Of a DNA stretch of 64,000 nt, positions 45,081 to 54,330 are shown one piece after another; the stretch's first letter is position 1; every line of letters begins with the position of its first letter. The DNA lies in NCBI GenBank assembly GCA_028284145.1, contig JANQSH010000205.1:61146-125145 (forward strand). Reading direction: 5' to 3'. Below the pieces are notes generated by a model, which was not told where the DNA came from, ran no database searches, and saw only the letters and a list, made by a program, of their open reading frames with translations. This DNA comes from Planctomycetaceae bacterium. Lineage in GTDB: Bacteria > Planctomycetota > Planctomycetia > Planctomycetales > Planctomycetaceae. The translations under genes were made by a program, and so were the position numbers.

Positions 45081-46257
45081 CGCACTCATGCCCGAGCGAA
45101 ACATTTTGCCGACGATCCGGCCACAACATTTCGCACCTCCGAAAGCGGCATACGTTCATGTTCCGTTTTGTGTACACCGTTGTGGTTATTGCGACTTCAC
45201 ACTTATCGCCGGGCGCGACGATCTGATTGACGCATATCTCGATGCACTGGAAACCGTGCTGCAACGTTTGGAGCATCCTCAAAAGGTGCGGACGATTTTT
45301 CTGGGAGGTGGGACACCTTCGCATTTGAGCGTCACGCAGTTGCAGCGTCTGACGCGACTCATCAACAAGTGGTTTCATCTCACCGACGATGGGGAATACA
45401 GTGTCGAAGCGAACCCGTCCGGGTTAACGCGCGACAAGGCTCATCTCTTTGCCGAAATGGGGGTCAACCGCATCAGTCTGGGCGTGCAGTCGTTTGATGA
45501 TGATGTCCTTAAGCTGCTGGAACGCGATCACCGAATGCCGGAGATCGATGCGTCATTGGAAGCGGTGCAATCGGAGATTGACAACATCGCGATCGATCTC
45601 ATCTTTGGTACGCCCGGCATGACAACCGAACTCTGGCGGGAGACATTGGGATTTGCAGTTGAACGACAGCCAGCGCACATTTCAACCTACGGCTTGACCA
45701 TCGAAAAGGGAACCGCCTTCTGGTCACGGCAAATGAAAAAAGAACTTTCACTGCCAGATGACGACCAGCAGCGGATGCAATATGAGTTATCCATGCAAAT
45801 GCTCGAAGCCGCCGGTTTGGTTCAGTATGAAATCTCCAACTTCGCTGCACCAGGTTCTGAATGTCGACACAACCAGGTCTATTGGCAGGCGGAGTCGCAT
45901 TTCGGTTTTGGTCCCGGAGCGGCGGCATACATTGACGGAGAACGCCGGATGAACCACCGCAGTGTAGTGACATGGCTGAAGAAGGTGCAGTCCGGACAGT
46001 CGGAAATCGCGGAAACCGAACGCCTCTCTGCCGAGGATCAGTTTCGAGAAGCGTTTGCACTCGGTTTGCGGACCGCAGCAGGTGTTGATCGATCCCACTT
46101 TGAGTGTCGATTTGGCGTTGATCCCGCGACATGTTGGGAGGAAGAAACCACGTCATCACTTGTTGATAACGGTTTGCTGGAGATCACCAATCAGGCGATA
46201 CGGCTGACACCTTCGGGTCGCTGCGTGGCAGACTCTATTGTCGGATCATTTCTGTGA
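45073..46257 (+). CDS. hemW: Radical SAM heme chaperone HemW
   Basis: 394 aa. A radical SAM protein related to oxygen-independent coproporphyrinogen III oxidase. The 4Fe-4S motif is 'CVHRCGYCDF' (C-x3-C-x2-C) near residue 35, with 'IFLGGGTPSHL', 'YSVEANPSG', 'NRISLGVQSFDDDVL' and 'IDLIFGTPG' completing the barrel. The C-terminal 'CRHNQVYWQAESHFGFGPGA' is characteristic of HemW. The start is placed at 45073, inside the DUF309 end (45067 also possible). It is convergent with the Hsp70 gene. Confidence 0.92.
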   Translation: MSDALMPERNILPTIRPQHFAPPKAAYVHVPFCVHRCGYCDFTLIAGRDDLIDAYLDALETVLQRLEHPQKVRTIFLGGGTPSHLSVTQLQRLTRLINKWFHLTDDGEYSVEANPSGLTRDKAHLFAEMGVNRISLGVQSFDDDVLKLLERDHRMPEIDASLEAVQSEIDNIAIDLIFGTPGMTTELWRETLGFAVERQPAHISTYGLTIEKGTAFWSRQMKKELSLPDDDQQRMQYELSMQMLEAAGLVQYEISNFAAPGSECRHNQVYWQAESHFGFGPGAAAYIDGERRMNHRSVVTWLKKVQSGQSEIAETERLSAEDQFREAFALGLRTAAGVDRSHFECRFGVDPATCWEEETTSSLVDNGLLEITNQAIRLTPSGRCVADSIVGSFL

Positions 46258-46368
46258 AGCAAACGTCTTGCGATCAATTCAGAACAGACAAAGGATTCAT
46301 GTCGTGTAAGGTGCAGTCTTTTTCCCGGCCGACGCGTTACACGCAGCGATGCGAAAAAGGAAACCGCC

Positions 46369-48501
46369 TTAAAGCTGAATGTGAAAGTCGTCCAGATCAT
46401 CGAGATCGGGGTCCGCATAACCGGTATCGATGTGAAACGGATTTTCTTCGGTCGTCTCTTGAGGTGACCGTTTCTCTTTCCCCGGACGCTGACGTTTCGG
46501 TGCAGTGTCTGGCTCTTCAAGATCAAACGGTTCTTCGCCAATGCTTTCGTCTTCGATGCCTTCGTACTCGACCTCCGTCACCTCCGGATTGATCGGGTTG
46601 CCATTTTCGTCGACGTACTCGTACTCATATTCCACACCATCGTCAGACTCGACGACCTCTGTCACGGGAAGGGGAGGTTGTTGCTTCTTCTCTTCTCGCG
46701 ATTTCTTCTGCTGGGCCTTCTGTAATTCGGCTTTCTTCCGGCGAGCCTGTTGTTCGGCCAGCCGTTTCCGCTGGAGCGCTTCTTCCCGCGTCATTCCCGA
46801 TTGAGCATCAGACCGTTTTGGTTTCGCTCTGGATATGGCGGGTAACGCAGCCGAGTTCTCTTCCACCGGAGAGGTCGGTTTCTGCGGCGATGGCGATTTG
46901 TTTTCGACCGATTCCCCAGCACTCAAAGCCGACTGCATGTGCGCCTCTGTTTCCGGCGTGTCGGGCATTCCCTCCAGCACGCGGATTTTCCAGGACTCCA
47001 TGTCTTCAGCACTCAAGCCGGATGAACGATCAATCGTCAGATGGGCATCCAGATCAATCGATGGCACGGTCGCATAAATCGAGAGGCGGCCATTGGTGCC
47101 GTATTTGAACATCACCTCAACCGGCGTATGCGCGGGAAGCCCTGGAGGAAAACCGGAGACAATACATTTTCCGATTTCGGTTGCGTGCAAACCGGAATCA
47201 TCGCCTCCTTCCACGACAGTCACCATCACGCTGTCCTGATTGTCCTTGTATGTTGTAAACACACCATGGCCAGTTGCTGGAAGCTGAGTGTTGCGGGCGA
47301 TCATGGTATGGCGGCGTTTCCGCCCGGTCGATCGCTCCACGCCCAGAACCCCCAGATCGTGTGAGCAGACGTTTTTAACGAACATCCGATATTCGTCGAT
47401 GTTGTCCTCATCGTCCAGCAGAAATCCTGCATACAACGCCGCGCCATGCGCGACGGCTTCATCTGGCGACAGCGAACGGTCGACGGTAAGCCCGCTTTCC
47501 TGTTGCAGCATTTCCTGAACCATCGGCATGCGGGTTGATCCGCCAACCAGCAATAACCGCGTGACATCTTTCCAGGCGTAACCGGCCTCGCGTAACATGG
47601 TCCGAATTGTGAAATGCGTGCGATCGAGCAGATCGCCCGTCATCGATTCAAACTCATTCCGATTAAAAGTGACCCGCAACCGCTCCCCTTCGTGCGCGAA
47701 AAAGATGCTCACTTCGCTGCGTGCCGTCAAAGATCGTTTGGCATCCTCCGCTTCCTGCATCAGGCGTTCAACTGCGGCATCATCTTTGCGGGGATCGATT
47801 CCGAATTCCTGCTGGAATTGATCTCCCACATAATCGACGATGCGATGGTCCCAATCCGTTCCCCCCAGTCGAACATCGCCGCCGGTTGCAACTGCATTGT
47901 AATTGCGACCGGAGATCTCCATGAGAGTGACATCGAACGTTCCCCCTCCGAGGTCGTACACCAGAATCAACTCGTCGTTCTGACTCTCGCCCTGCAGATC
48001 CAAAAAACCGCGCTGCATTCCATAAGAAATCGCCGCTGCCGTCGGCTCGTTGATGATGTCGATGACGTCCAGCCCGGCGAGGTAACCGGCATCCTGTGTT
48101 GCTTTGCGTCGGGGTTCGTTGAAATAGGCGGGAACAGTCACCACAACCTTGTCGACAGGACCCACCCGAAGTTCCGTATCGGTCTTGAGCTTCCGCAGCA
48201 CTAACGCCTGAAGGACTTCCGGGGGGAGGTACTCGCCACGAATGACTCGATGAAATTTGCTGCCGCCCATATCCCGCTTGGCAAACCGCGCAATGCGTTC
48301 CGGTTCGTATTCGGCAACCTTGACCGCTTCCTTGCCCACGACAGCACTGGCCTTGTCGAAGTAGACCACACTTGGCGTGGTGAGATCTCCCTCGCTGTTG
48401 GGAATGGTAATTGGCCTGTTGTCTTTGTCCAGACAGGCGACAACGGAAAATGTTGTTCCAAGGTCGATGCCGACCGCTGACACGTTACGCTGATCTGTCA
48501 T
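46369..48501 (-). CDS. Hsp70-family chaperone with long charged C-terminus
   Basis: 710 aa. The ATPase domain has 'VGIDLGTTFSVVACLD' (residues ~9-24), 'DIINEPTAAAISYG', 'LVYDLGGGTFDVTLMEI' and 'LLLVGGSTRMPMVQEML'. The substrate-binding part is shortened, and from about residue 520 the protein becomes charged and low-complexity ('RKRLAEQQARRKKAELQKA', 'VESDDGVEYEYEYVDENG'), unlike DnaK's lid. It is last in a minus-strand series with a J-like protein, a LamG-like membrane protein and the TPR/alpha-CTD protein, which fits a specialised Hsp70 rather than housekeeping DnaK. Confidence 0.9.
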   Translation of the reverse strand: MTDQRNVSAVGIDLGTTFSVVACLDKDNRPITIPNSEGDLTTPSVVYFDKASAVVGKEAVKVAEYEPERIARFAKRDMGGSKFHRVIRGEYLPPEVLQALVLRKLKTDTELRVGPVDKVVVTVPAYFNEPRRKATQDAGYLAGLDVIDIINEPTAAAISYGMQRGFLDLQGESQNDELILVYDLGGGTFDVTLMEISGRNYNAVATGGDVRLGGTDWDHRIVDYVGDQFQQEFGIDPRKDDAAVERLMQEAEDAKRSLTARSEVSIFFAHEGERLRVTFNRNEFESMTGDLLDRTHFTIRTMLREAGYAWKDVTRLLLVGGSTRMPMVQEMLQQESGLTVDRSLSPDEAVAHGAALYAGFLLDDEDNIDEYRMFVKNVCSHDLGVLGVERSTGRKRRHTMIARNTQLPATGHGVFTTYKDNQDSVMVTVVEGGDDSGLHATEIGKCIVSGFPPGLPAHTPVEVMFKYGTNGRLSIYATVPSIDLDAHLTIDRSSGLSAEDMESWKIRVLEGMPDTPETEAHMQSALSAGESVENKSPSPQKPTSPVEENSAALPAISRAKPKRSDAQSGMTREEALQRKRLAEQQARRKKAELQKAQQKKSREEKKQQPPLPVTEVVESDDGVEYEYEYVDENGNPINPEVTEVEYEGIEDESIGEEPFDLEEPDTAPKRQRPGKEKRSPQETTEENPFHIDTGYADPDLDDLDDFHIQL

Positions 48502-48594
48502 GAGTGATCGTCGGAAAAAAGTCGGAGAAGTTTCCGTTCAGGTGTTCCCGTTCAAGTGTGATGCGAAACGAGTAAATCCTGAATCCACGCGCGT

Positions 48595-49581
48595 TCAGTC
48601 GTTCTCAGAATTCATGATAGCTGGAAATTCCTCGCGTGGCACCTCCCAACCGAAAAATCGAACCCGCGCCATTGTGCAGGCCTGAAAGCCTTTGTTTCGC
48701 CCGGCATGGCCCCCCAGCCGAACCTCGTTGACCTCCCTGAGTGCAACCTGTTCGCATCGGGCCACCAATTGGTTATCGACAAACAGCCTTGCTTCGCCGT
48801 TTTTTTTCCATGTCAGAATGATGTGATACCATTTTCCGGCAACAACAACGACCGGTTTTCCCTGGGGAGACAACTCCGTTGTCGACGATTTTCCCGATCC
48901 CACCCGCGCGGAAAAGGCCTGTTGGCTCTTTTGAAAGCCGATTACGATTTGCTCTGGTAATGTGGAAAGCAAATCCGACTGGAGCGGGCCGTCCGTCCGC
49001 GCCCAAAAAGCAATGGTCCCCTCTGCAGGCCGAATGACCGAACCGGAAATCGAGATGCCATCTTCGATTCCACTCATCGAGACGCCAGCACCATAGGGCG
49101 TGTCAACTTTTCGCGGCTGCCCGATCGTCAAATAAGTATAAGGTCCGAGATTTCTCTCAGCAACTTTGCCCTCAGCCAGACTCATATCGCATTCGATCAA
49201 ATCGGTTAACACGCGTGATGTCACTCGTTTGCCAGAACGCATTTTCCGAGAAGCGGCATCTTGTGTGCGATCACGATTTGTAAAAGAGACCACCATCAAC
49301 AGGATGATGATCGCACAGCATATGCCAATGAACACACGCCAATCCAACAGCGGATTCTCTATTCGTCGATTCCCGGGCTTGTACTGTTTTGCCGGGGGAG
49401 CAGGTGACTCGACGACAAGACTCGCAAGAATCTCGTCGTCATCACCCCTTTCGCTGCTCCCATTTTCCTCCCGGCCGGATGCCGAATCAGGCTGGTTTTT
49501 CTTTGAAGAGAACAAAGAGTGCTCGTGGAAAAGCCTGCCCTGATGTCTCGCTGCCGGATGAACCTCGCGCACCCTGACCAC
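48595..49581 (-). CDS. Membrane-anchored LamG/concanavalin-like protein, probably the C-terminal part of a frameshifted fusion
   Basis: As given the frame opens with GTG at 49581 (328 aa). It has one membrane helix, 'VFIGICCAIIILLMVVSF' (about residues 84-101), and an outside LamG-like domain at about 140-320 ('RPAEGTIAFWARTDGPLQ', 'AGKWYHIILTWKKNGEARLF', 'VRLGGHAGRNKGFQACTMARV'). The reading frame is open upstream, without a stop, back to the A9 run in the J-like gene. With one more A the two genes become a single ~455-aa protein: J-like domain, Pro-rich linker, membrane helix, LamG domain. Such a fusion fits planctomycete architecture. Confidence 0.8.
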   Translation of the reverse strand: MVRVREVHPAARHQGRLFHEHSLFSSKKNQPDSASGREENGSSERGDDDEILASLVVESPAPPAKQYKPGNRRIENPLLDWRVFIGICCAIIILLMVVSFTNRDRTQDAASRKMRSGKRVTSRVLTDLIECDMSLAEGKVAERNLGPYTYLTIGQPRKVDTPYGAGVSMSGIEDGISISGSVIRPAEGTIAFWARTDGPLQSDLLSTLPEQIVIGFQKSQQAFSARVGSGKSSTTELSPQGKPVVVVAGKWYHIILTWKKNGEARLFVDNQLVARCEQVALREVNEVRLGGHAGRNKGFQACTMARVRFFGWEVPREEFPAIMNSEND

Positions 49582-49664
49582 AGGCCTGATTCCTGTCGCT
49601 GGCGGTGACGATTTTCGGGAAGGTGGCGCGGGAAGGACTGGTGATTCGGGAACTGGATCGGGCG

Positions 49665-49964
49665 TTACCGTTTGGGCTTCGGCGGTTTCTTTTTTTTTAA
49701 TTCGGTATCGTACGCGCGTTTTTGAACTTCGTTAAGCAGGCAACGGCGGGCAGCGGCAATTTCATTGAGAATGCGCTGTGAGGTTTCAACGTGCGGACCA
49801 TCAGTGATATTCCGCAGATACATCGCGGCCCGGTTCGCGGCGGTGTCAATTACGTCCGGATCCGACTCGTACAATGACAGCCCCAGCAACCGGTAGTGAT
49901 CCGGCGGCTGATGTTTGGGTGGAATTCCCAACCATTTGTGATAGGCATCGAACGACTCAGTCAT
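49665..49964 (-). CDS. J-domain-like protein lacking HPD
   Basis: 99 aa. 'DAYHKWLGIPPKHQPPDHYRLLGL' (in two parts) opens a planctomycete J-like domain, with helix I 'DHYRLLGLSLYESDPDVIDT', then 'AANRAAMYLRNI' and a helix ending 'KRAYDTEL'. The HPD tripeptide that stimulates Hsp70 ATPase is absent, so classical co-chaperone activity is doubtful. It ends in K-K-K-K-P-P-K-P-K-R because of an A9 run at 49690-49698; one extra A would continue into the downstream LamG protein. An Hsp70 gene is nearby on the same strand. Confidence 0.8.
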   Translation of the reverse strand: MTESFDAYHKWLGIPPKHQPPDHYRLLGLSLYESDPDVIDTAANRAAMYLRNITDGPHVETSQRILNEIAAARRCLLNEVQKRAYDTELKKKKPPKPKR

Positions 49965-50030
49965 GATTCATGCACGGGGTGATGTCCGCGATTCCAACGG
50001 TTGGAGAAACAGGAAATCCTTCAAATGGAG

Positions 50031-50075
50031 GAAAAATGAACTCCGCGCGGATACGTTACCTCTCGCGCGGAGTTC
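50031..50075 (-). terminator. Rho-independent terminator after the TPR/alpha-CTD gene
   Basis: A 12-bp perfect stem, gaactccgcgcg/cgcgcggagttc, followed on the minus strand by 'attttt'. It should end the transcript of the upstream gene before the J-like gene begins. Confidence 0.85.
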
Positions 50076-50105
50076 AATATCAGTTTGTTTCAAAATCGAC
50101 CGATG

Positions 50106-51554
50106 TCAGTCGTTTCGCAGTTTGATATTGCGTTCGGACAGACTGGCGCGGATTTCGTTCAGTGACGTCACACCGAAGTTACGAACCCCCATCAGTTCAT
50201 CGGCACTGCGCTGCACAAGTTCGCCCACGGTCACGATTCCCAGTCGTGCCAAACATTTTCGGGACCGAACAGACAAATTCAACTCCGTGACTGGCGACTC
50301 CAGTAAGGCCCGTTCCTGCGGGCTGAGGTCGTCGCGCTGAAACGCGGGTGTGACTTGTGTTTGTGTCTGGACCGATTGGCCAATTCGGAGGCCTTTCTGG
50401 TCGAGAATTTCCTGGATCTCCTGCAGCGATGTTTCGCCAAAGTTTTTGCCGGCCAGCAGTTCCTGCTCGGTCGTCATGGTCAGATCGCCCAGCGTGTGAA
50501 TACCGGCACGTTCCAGGCAGTTTCGACTGCGGGCCGAGAGTTCAAAATCGGTAATCGGAATCCGCATGATCTGATCGAGTTCCCGCTGACGCCGGACCGC
50601 TTCCTCGTCGTAATACATGTCATCCGTAGCGCGGATATCGCCCAGATAGAGATGGGCCCGTTCGTGGTTGGGGTGAATCTCCAAAACGCGCTGGAAGCAG
50701 AACGCGGCGGCTTTGTAGTTCTCGTTGTCTTCGTACAGCAGGCCAAGATTGATCAACGCACCCACGTAAAACGGTGGACGAGAGAGCGAACGTTCGTAAA
50801 GCTTGATCGCTTCTTCGTCGTTGCCCAGCAGGTTGTTTTCTCCCGCCAGCCGGAACAACGCACCGGTATGGTGGGGGTCCATATCAACTGCACGATCGAA
50901 GTATTCGATCGCACCATAGGTGTCCCCACGATCGGAAAGAATACACCCTTTCTGGAAAGAGTATTCCGCCCGCGTGGCACCTTCGCGTGCGATACTGCTG
51001 AGCAGTTCATCCGCCTCGTCGATACGTCCCTGCTGACGCAAAATCCCAGCCCGAAGCAGCGTGCAATGGACGGGATCAAAACCGTTTTGCGAAGCCTGTT
51101 CATAGGTCTGGGCCGCTTCGTCAAATCGTTCCATCGCCGCGAACATGTTTCCGCGAAAATAGGATGCCAGCGGATCACCTTCGATCTGACCGAGATAGAA
51201 TTCGGCTTCGTCGTGCCGGGCGAGCAGATAATTGACAACGCCGACTGCCAGCAAATCGCGTTGCATCGGGCTTTCGCCCACACGTTGTTTCAAGCTGGAA
51301 AGAGCCTGCCGCACGTCAGAAAACTGACCGGCTGCCAGGGCATCTTCCACCTGCCGAATTTCGTCCTGTCCGAACTGAGAACTGTCACACAGCAACGCTT
51401 GAACATCAATTGCATCAGCAACGGTCACGGGCGCCTCCTGAATGGATTCAAGGCAAATGTATGGCGATTCCGGGAAGCCAGATAAACTTCCCACAGCTTC
51501 TTCGGAATCGATCTTTTCGATCTGTTGATTTCGTCGAAGTGGTTTGAGCCCCAC
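50106..51554 (-). CDS. TPR protein with two RNA polymerase alpha-CTD-like domains
   Basis: 482 aa. After ~45 hydrophilic residues, TPR-like helices run to about residue 320 ('AAMERFDEAAQTYEQASQNG', 'AIEYFDRAVDMDPHHTGALF'). Two C-terminal helix-hairpin-helix domains follow, each like the RNA polymerase alpha-subunit CTD: 'DFELSARSRNCLERAGIHTLGDL' (read in two parts) and 'ELNLSVRSRKCLARLGIVTVGEL' (in two parts), each ending with 'NFGxTSLxEI'. Alpha-CTDs bind UP-element DNA and activators, so the protein could compete for or recruit at promoters. This domain combination is known in planctomycetes, but its function is not established. Confidence 0.88.
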   Translation of the reverse strand: MGLKPLRRNQQIEKIDSEEAVGSLSGFPESPYICLESIQEAPVTVADAIDVQALLCDSSQFGQDEIRQVEDALAAGQFSDVRQALSSLKQRVGESPMQRDLLAVGVVNYLLARHDEAEFYLGQIEGDPLASYFRGNMFAAMERFDEAAQTYEQASQNGFDPVHCTLLRAGILRQQGRIDEADELLSSIAREGATRAEYSFQKGCILSDRGDTYGAIEYFDRAVDMDPHHTGALFRLAGENNLLGNDEEAIKLYERSLSRPPFYVGALINLGLLYEDNENYKAAAFCFQRVLEIHPNHERAHLYLGDIRATDDMYYDEEAVRRQRELDQIMRIPITDFELSARSRNCLERAGIHTLGDLTMTTEQELLAGKNFGETSLQEIQEILDQKGLRIGQSVQTQTQVTPAFQRDDLSPQERALLESPVTELNLSVRSRKCLARLGIVTVGELVQRSADELMGVRNFGVTSLNEIRASLSERNIKLRND

Positions 51555-51655
51555 TGAGGAGAATCTCTTTCCCTCCCATCAACCGATCAGTTCCGTTCAT
51601 CGATTCGACGGAATGAAACCGACAGCAGGCGGAAACGGGGCAAACACATCAGTGG

Positions 51656-51940
51656 TTACTCTTCGGATTGATACGGGAGTAATCCGATAAAGCGAGCACG
51701 CAGCACCGCCTGACGGACGGCACGCTGCCACTTGGAACTGGTTCCCGTTCGACGACGAGAAAGGATCTTGCCATCGCGGTCAATCAGAGAGCGAAGTGTT
51801 TTGAGGTCTTTGTAGTCGACATAAATGGGACGGGGTGACTTGTCCACACCCTCCGGGCAGAAGCGACAGGAAAGTTTCTTCTTCAGTCGCGCGCGTTTCT
51901 TGCGACGCTTGCGAATTTCCGCTCTGGAAAAAACAGCCAT
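51656..51940 (-). CDS. rpsR: Ribosomal protein S18
   Basis: 94 aa. A basic N-terminus, '[20 protein letters not shown]', then the S18 core '[20 protein letters not shown]', '[20 protein letters not shown]' and '[13 protein letters not shown]'. The zinc-ribbon-like Cys pair 'SCRFCPEG' is retained. Usual neighbours (rpsF, ssb, rplI) are not present here; it stands alone with large gaps on both sides. The start ATG at 51938-51940 is clear. Confidence 0.95.
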   Translation of the reverse strand: MAVFSRAEIRKRRKKRARLKKKLSCRFCPEGVDKSPRPIYVDYKDLKTLRSLIDRDGKILSRRRTGTSSKWQRAVRQAVLRARFIGLLPYQSEE

Positions 51941-52527
51941 GTGATTGTGGTCTTTCTGTGTTGTTATCGTGGTTCATACGAGACAGACACGACGTCCCAT
52001 CCTGCAAATGAACAGGGTGCGTCTGCCGATAACACGACGTCAATGATGACGTCTCGATTCGCCCTCCGGTCAAACCGTGATTGCCTGATCGAACGGGTAA
52101 TACATCTGGATTTCAAAAACAGAGCTCCATAACCCGAAGCCTGACTCCGAACGCCGCGCAAATTTTTCTCGCGGGCAGTTGCTGAGCTGAAGAGAAAAGC
52201 TTGGGAGGAAGTTTCCACAAGGGGGGTGCGCTCGACCAGCCAGGAGGCAATTATGGCGAGCGGGACGAAAACTTGCAACTCTTTCGGATCAAACAATCTT
52301 TGAATGAAGACTTCTGTCGGGGAGAGGCGACTGGTCGAACTGTGATCCGCCAGATGACTGATCAGTCTTGTTGGATGTGTGTCGGTTTGAGGTCAATGAA
52401 GACCACACGCGGACCGGTTCACTGCAGCGATTCAGCCGCTAAGATACATCTGCAAATCATTCCATTCGGCTCTTTTTGCCAATACTTTACTATCTGCTCG
52501 ATTCAAACTCGCCTTGGGGAAACAGCC
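51941..52527. other. Divergent intergenic region, no gene seen
   Basis: This 587-base gap separates rpsR (minus) and zwf (plus). I see no coding frame with a start signal and no repeat copy. An SD-like 'ttggggaaacagcc' ends it. Confidence 0.5.
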
Positions 52528-54051
52528 ATGACAAATCCGAATGCTGAACAAGCCACGATTTTGATTTTTGGTGCGTCCGGAGATCTGACCGCCCGGAAAT
52601 TGCTGCCCGCATTGTATCACCTCTGGCAGGATGGCTATTTGACGGAGAGTTCGCCCATCATCGGCATCGCGCGCCGCGAAAAAACGGACGATTCCTTCCG
52701 GGAGGAAACCCGTCAGACAATTCTCGGAGCCGATGCCGCAAAGACGGAAGAATGGCAACATTTTGCGCAGCAACTCTTTTATCGTGAACTCGATCTGACT
52801 GCAGCCGGTGACTATGAACGCATGACGTCTCAAGTTGCAGAAATCGAGGAGCAACTGGGAAGTCGGGGCAAGCGGATTGTTTACCTGGCGACCGCTCCGA
52901 GCCTGTTCTATCCTTCAGTGGAGGGTCTGGCTGCCGGGGGAATGATTCCCAATCGGGACTCCAATGAGATTCTGCGCGTGGTGCTGGAAAAGCCTTTCGG
53001 TCACGATCTCTCCTCTTCCCGTGAATTGAGCAACAATCTCGGGCGGATTCTTTCGGAGGATCAGATCTACCGAATTGACCATTATCTGGGCAAAGAGACG
53101 GTCCAGAACATGTTGTTATTCCGGTATGGTAACGCCATTTTTGAACCATTACTTAACCGCAATCATGTCGATCATGTGCAGATCACGGTCGCGGAATCAC
53201 AGGGCATGGAACGTGGCCGTGGCGGTTATTACGATCAATCCGGTGCAATTCGAGATGTCTTGCAGAATCATGTTCTGCAGTTGCTTTGCCTGGTTGCGAT
53301 GGAACCCCCTGCAATGTTTCGGGCCGATGCCATTCGCGATGAAAAACTGAAAGTGTTGAAAGCACTGCGGATGTGTGAGGGAGCAGGAATGTCGGACTGC
53401 TTCGTTGCCGGCCAGTATGAATCGGGGACACAAAACGGAGAACGTGTGCGTGGATACCGGGATGAAGAACGCATCCCTGCCGATTCCCGAACGGAAACAT
53501 ATGTGGCTTTGAAGGCGGAAGTTGACAATTGGCGTTGGGCGGGAGTCCCATTTTATCTTCGGACGGGGAAGCGGTTGCCGCACCGCGTGACCGAGGTTGC
53601 CATACAATTCAAACTGCCGCCGCTGAATCTGTTCAATACGATTGAATGTGAAGGGGATATCTGCGAAATCGTCAACGCGCGTCCCAACACGCTCATCTTC
53701 CGAATTCAGCCCAAAGAAGCGATCACATTGATGATGTCGACCAAACGCCCCGGCATGCAATATCAGATCCACCCGGTCGCGATGGACTTCATGTACGAAG
53801 AGGCGTTTGAACGTCGTTTACCGGAAGCGTATGAACGCCTTTTGTTGGATGTGCTCCGGGGTGACTCCACCCTCTTCACCCGCAGTGACGAGTTGGAGGC
53901 CGCATGGGAGTTTGTCACGCCTCTGCTGAATTATCAGTCGTTGCCCACCAGCCAGCCGGAAATTTATGCTGCCGGTAGCTGGGGACCACGCGCGGCTGAC
54001 GAAATGCTGCGGCGAGCCAGCCATTGCTGGCGACAACCCCACGCGCGCTAA
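52528..54051 (+). CDS. zwf: Glucose-6-phosphate 1-dehydrogenase
   Basis: 507 aa from ATG 52528. Oxidises glucose-6-phosphate to 6-phosphogluconolactone, producing NADPH. NADP-binding motif 'LIFGASGDLTARKLLPAL' near the N-terminus, and the active-site signature 'RIDHYLGKETVQNML' around residue 185. Conserved C-terminal-domain elements include 'RDVLQNHVLQLLCLVAMEPP' and 'VPFYLRTGKRLPHRVTEVAI'. The length is standard. No pgl or gnd is adjacent. The long in-frame extension back to 52201 is not used. Confidence 0.96.
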   Translation: MTNPNAEQATILIFGASGDLTARKLLPALYHLWQDGYLTESSPIIGIARREKTDDSFREETRQTILGADAAKTEEWQHFAQQLFYRELDLTAAGDYERMTSQVAEIEEQLGSRGKRIVYLATAPSLFYPSVEGLAAGGMIPNRDSNEILRVVLEKPFGHDLSSSRELSNNLGRILSEDQIYRIDHYLGKETVQNMLLFRYGNAIFEPLLNRNHVDHVQITVAESQGMERGRGGYYDQSGAIRDVLQNHVLQLLCLVAMEPPAMFRADAIRDEKLKVLKALRMCEGAGMSDCFVAGQYESGTQNGERVRGYRDEERIPADSRTETYVALKAEVDNWRWAGVPFYLRTGKRLPHRVTEVAIQFKLPPLNLFNTIECEGDICEIVNARPNTLIFRIQPKEAITLMMSTKRPGMQYQIHPVAMDFMYEEAFERRLPEAYERLLLDVLRGDSTLFTRSDELEAAWEFVTPLLNYQSLPTSQPEIYAAGSWGPRAADEMLRRASHCWRQPHAR

Positions 54052-54234
54052 GAAAGCTCCATCAAAACGGCTCAGACACCCCATTCTCCTCACAATGTCG
54101 AAATTATCCAAAGTTTCCATTCAATAAAATCCGACACTAAAAGAGTAAGATGGTTCGAAGGAAGTCCGGGATGGACCACCACTCGACTTGCCGATTGCGG
54201 GTCCGACACATCGGCGGTCACAAACTCGAGGGAT

Positions 54235-54330
54235 TCGTATTACGCTCTTCTGTGCCGCGACAGGCATCGTCAGGCCTGCAAATACAGGCTCCCACGAGCC
54301 AGAAGCGGCACACGAAAAGGTAAACTGCTC
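54235..54330 (-). repeat. Dispersed ~100-bp intergenic repeat, copy 8
   Basis: Reverse-oriented, well-preserved copy: 'tcgtattacgctcttctgtg', core 'ggcctgcaaatacaggct', ending 'aaaaggtaaactgctc' directly before the next ATG, so the AAAGG in the repeat end can act as an SD. Confidence 0.88.

Noticed and set aside
50355..51485. 376-aa open frame antisense to the TPR/alpha-CTD gene
   Set aside because: Antisense shadow; the TPR and alpha-CTD signatures are on the minus strand.
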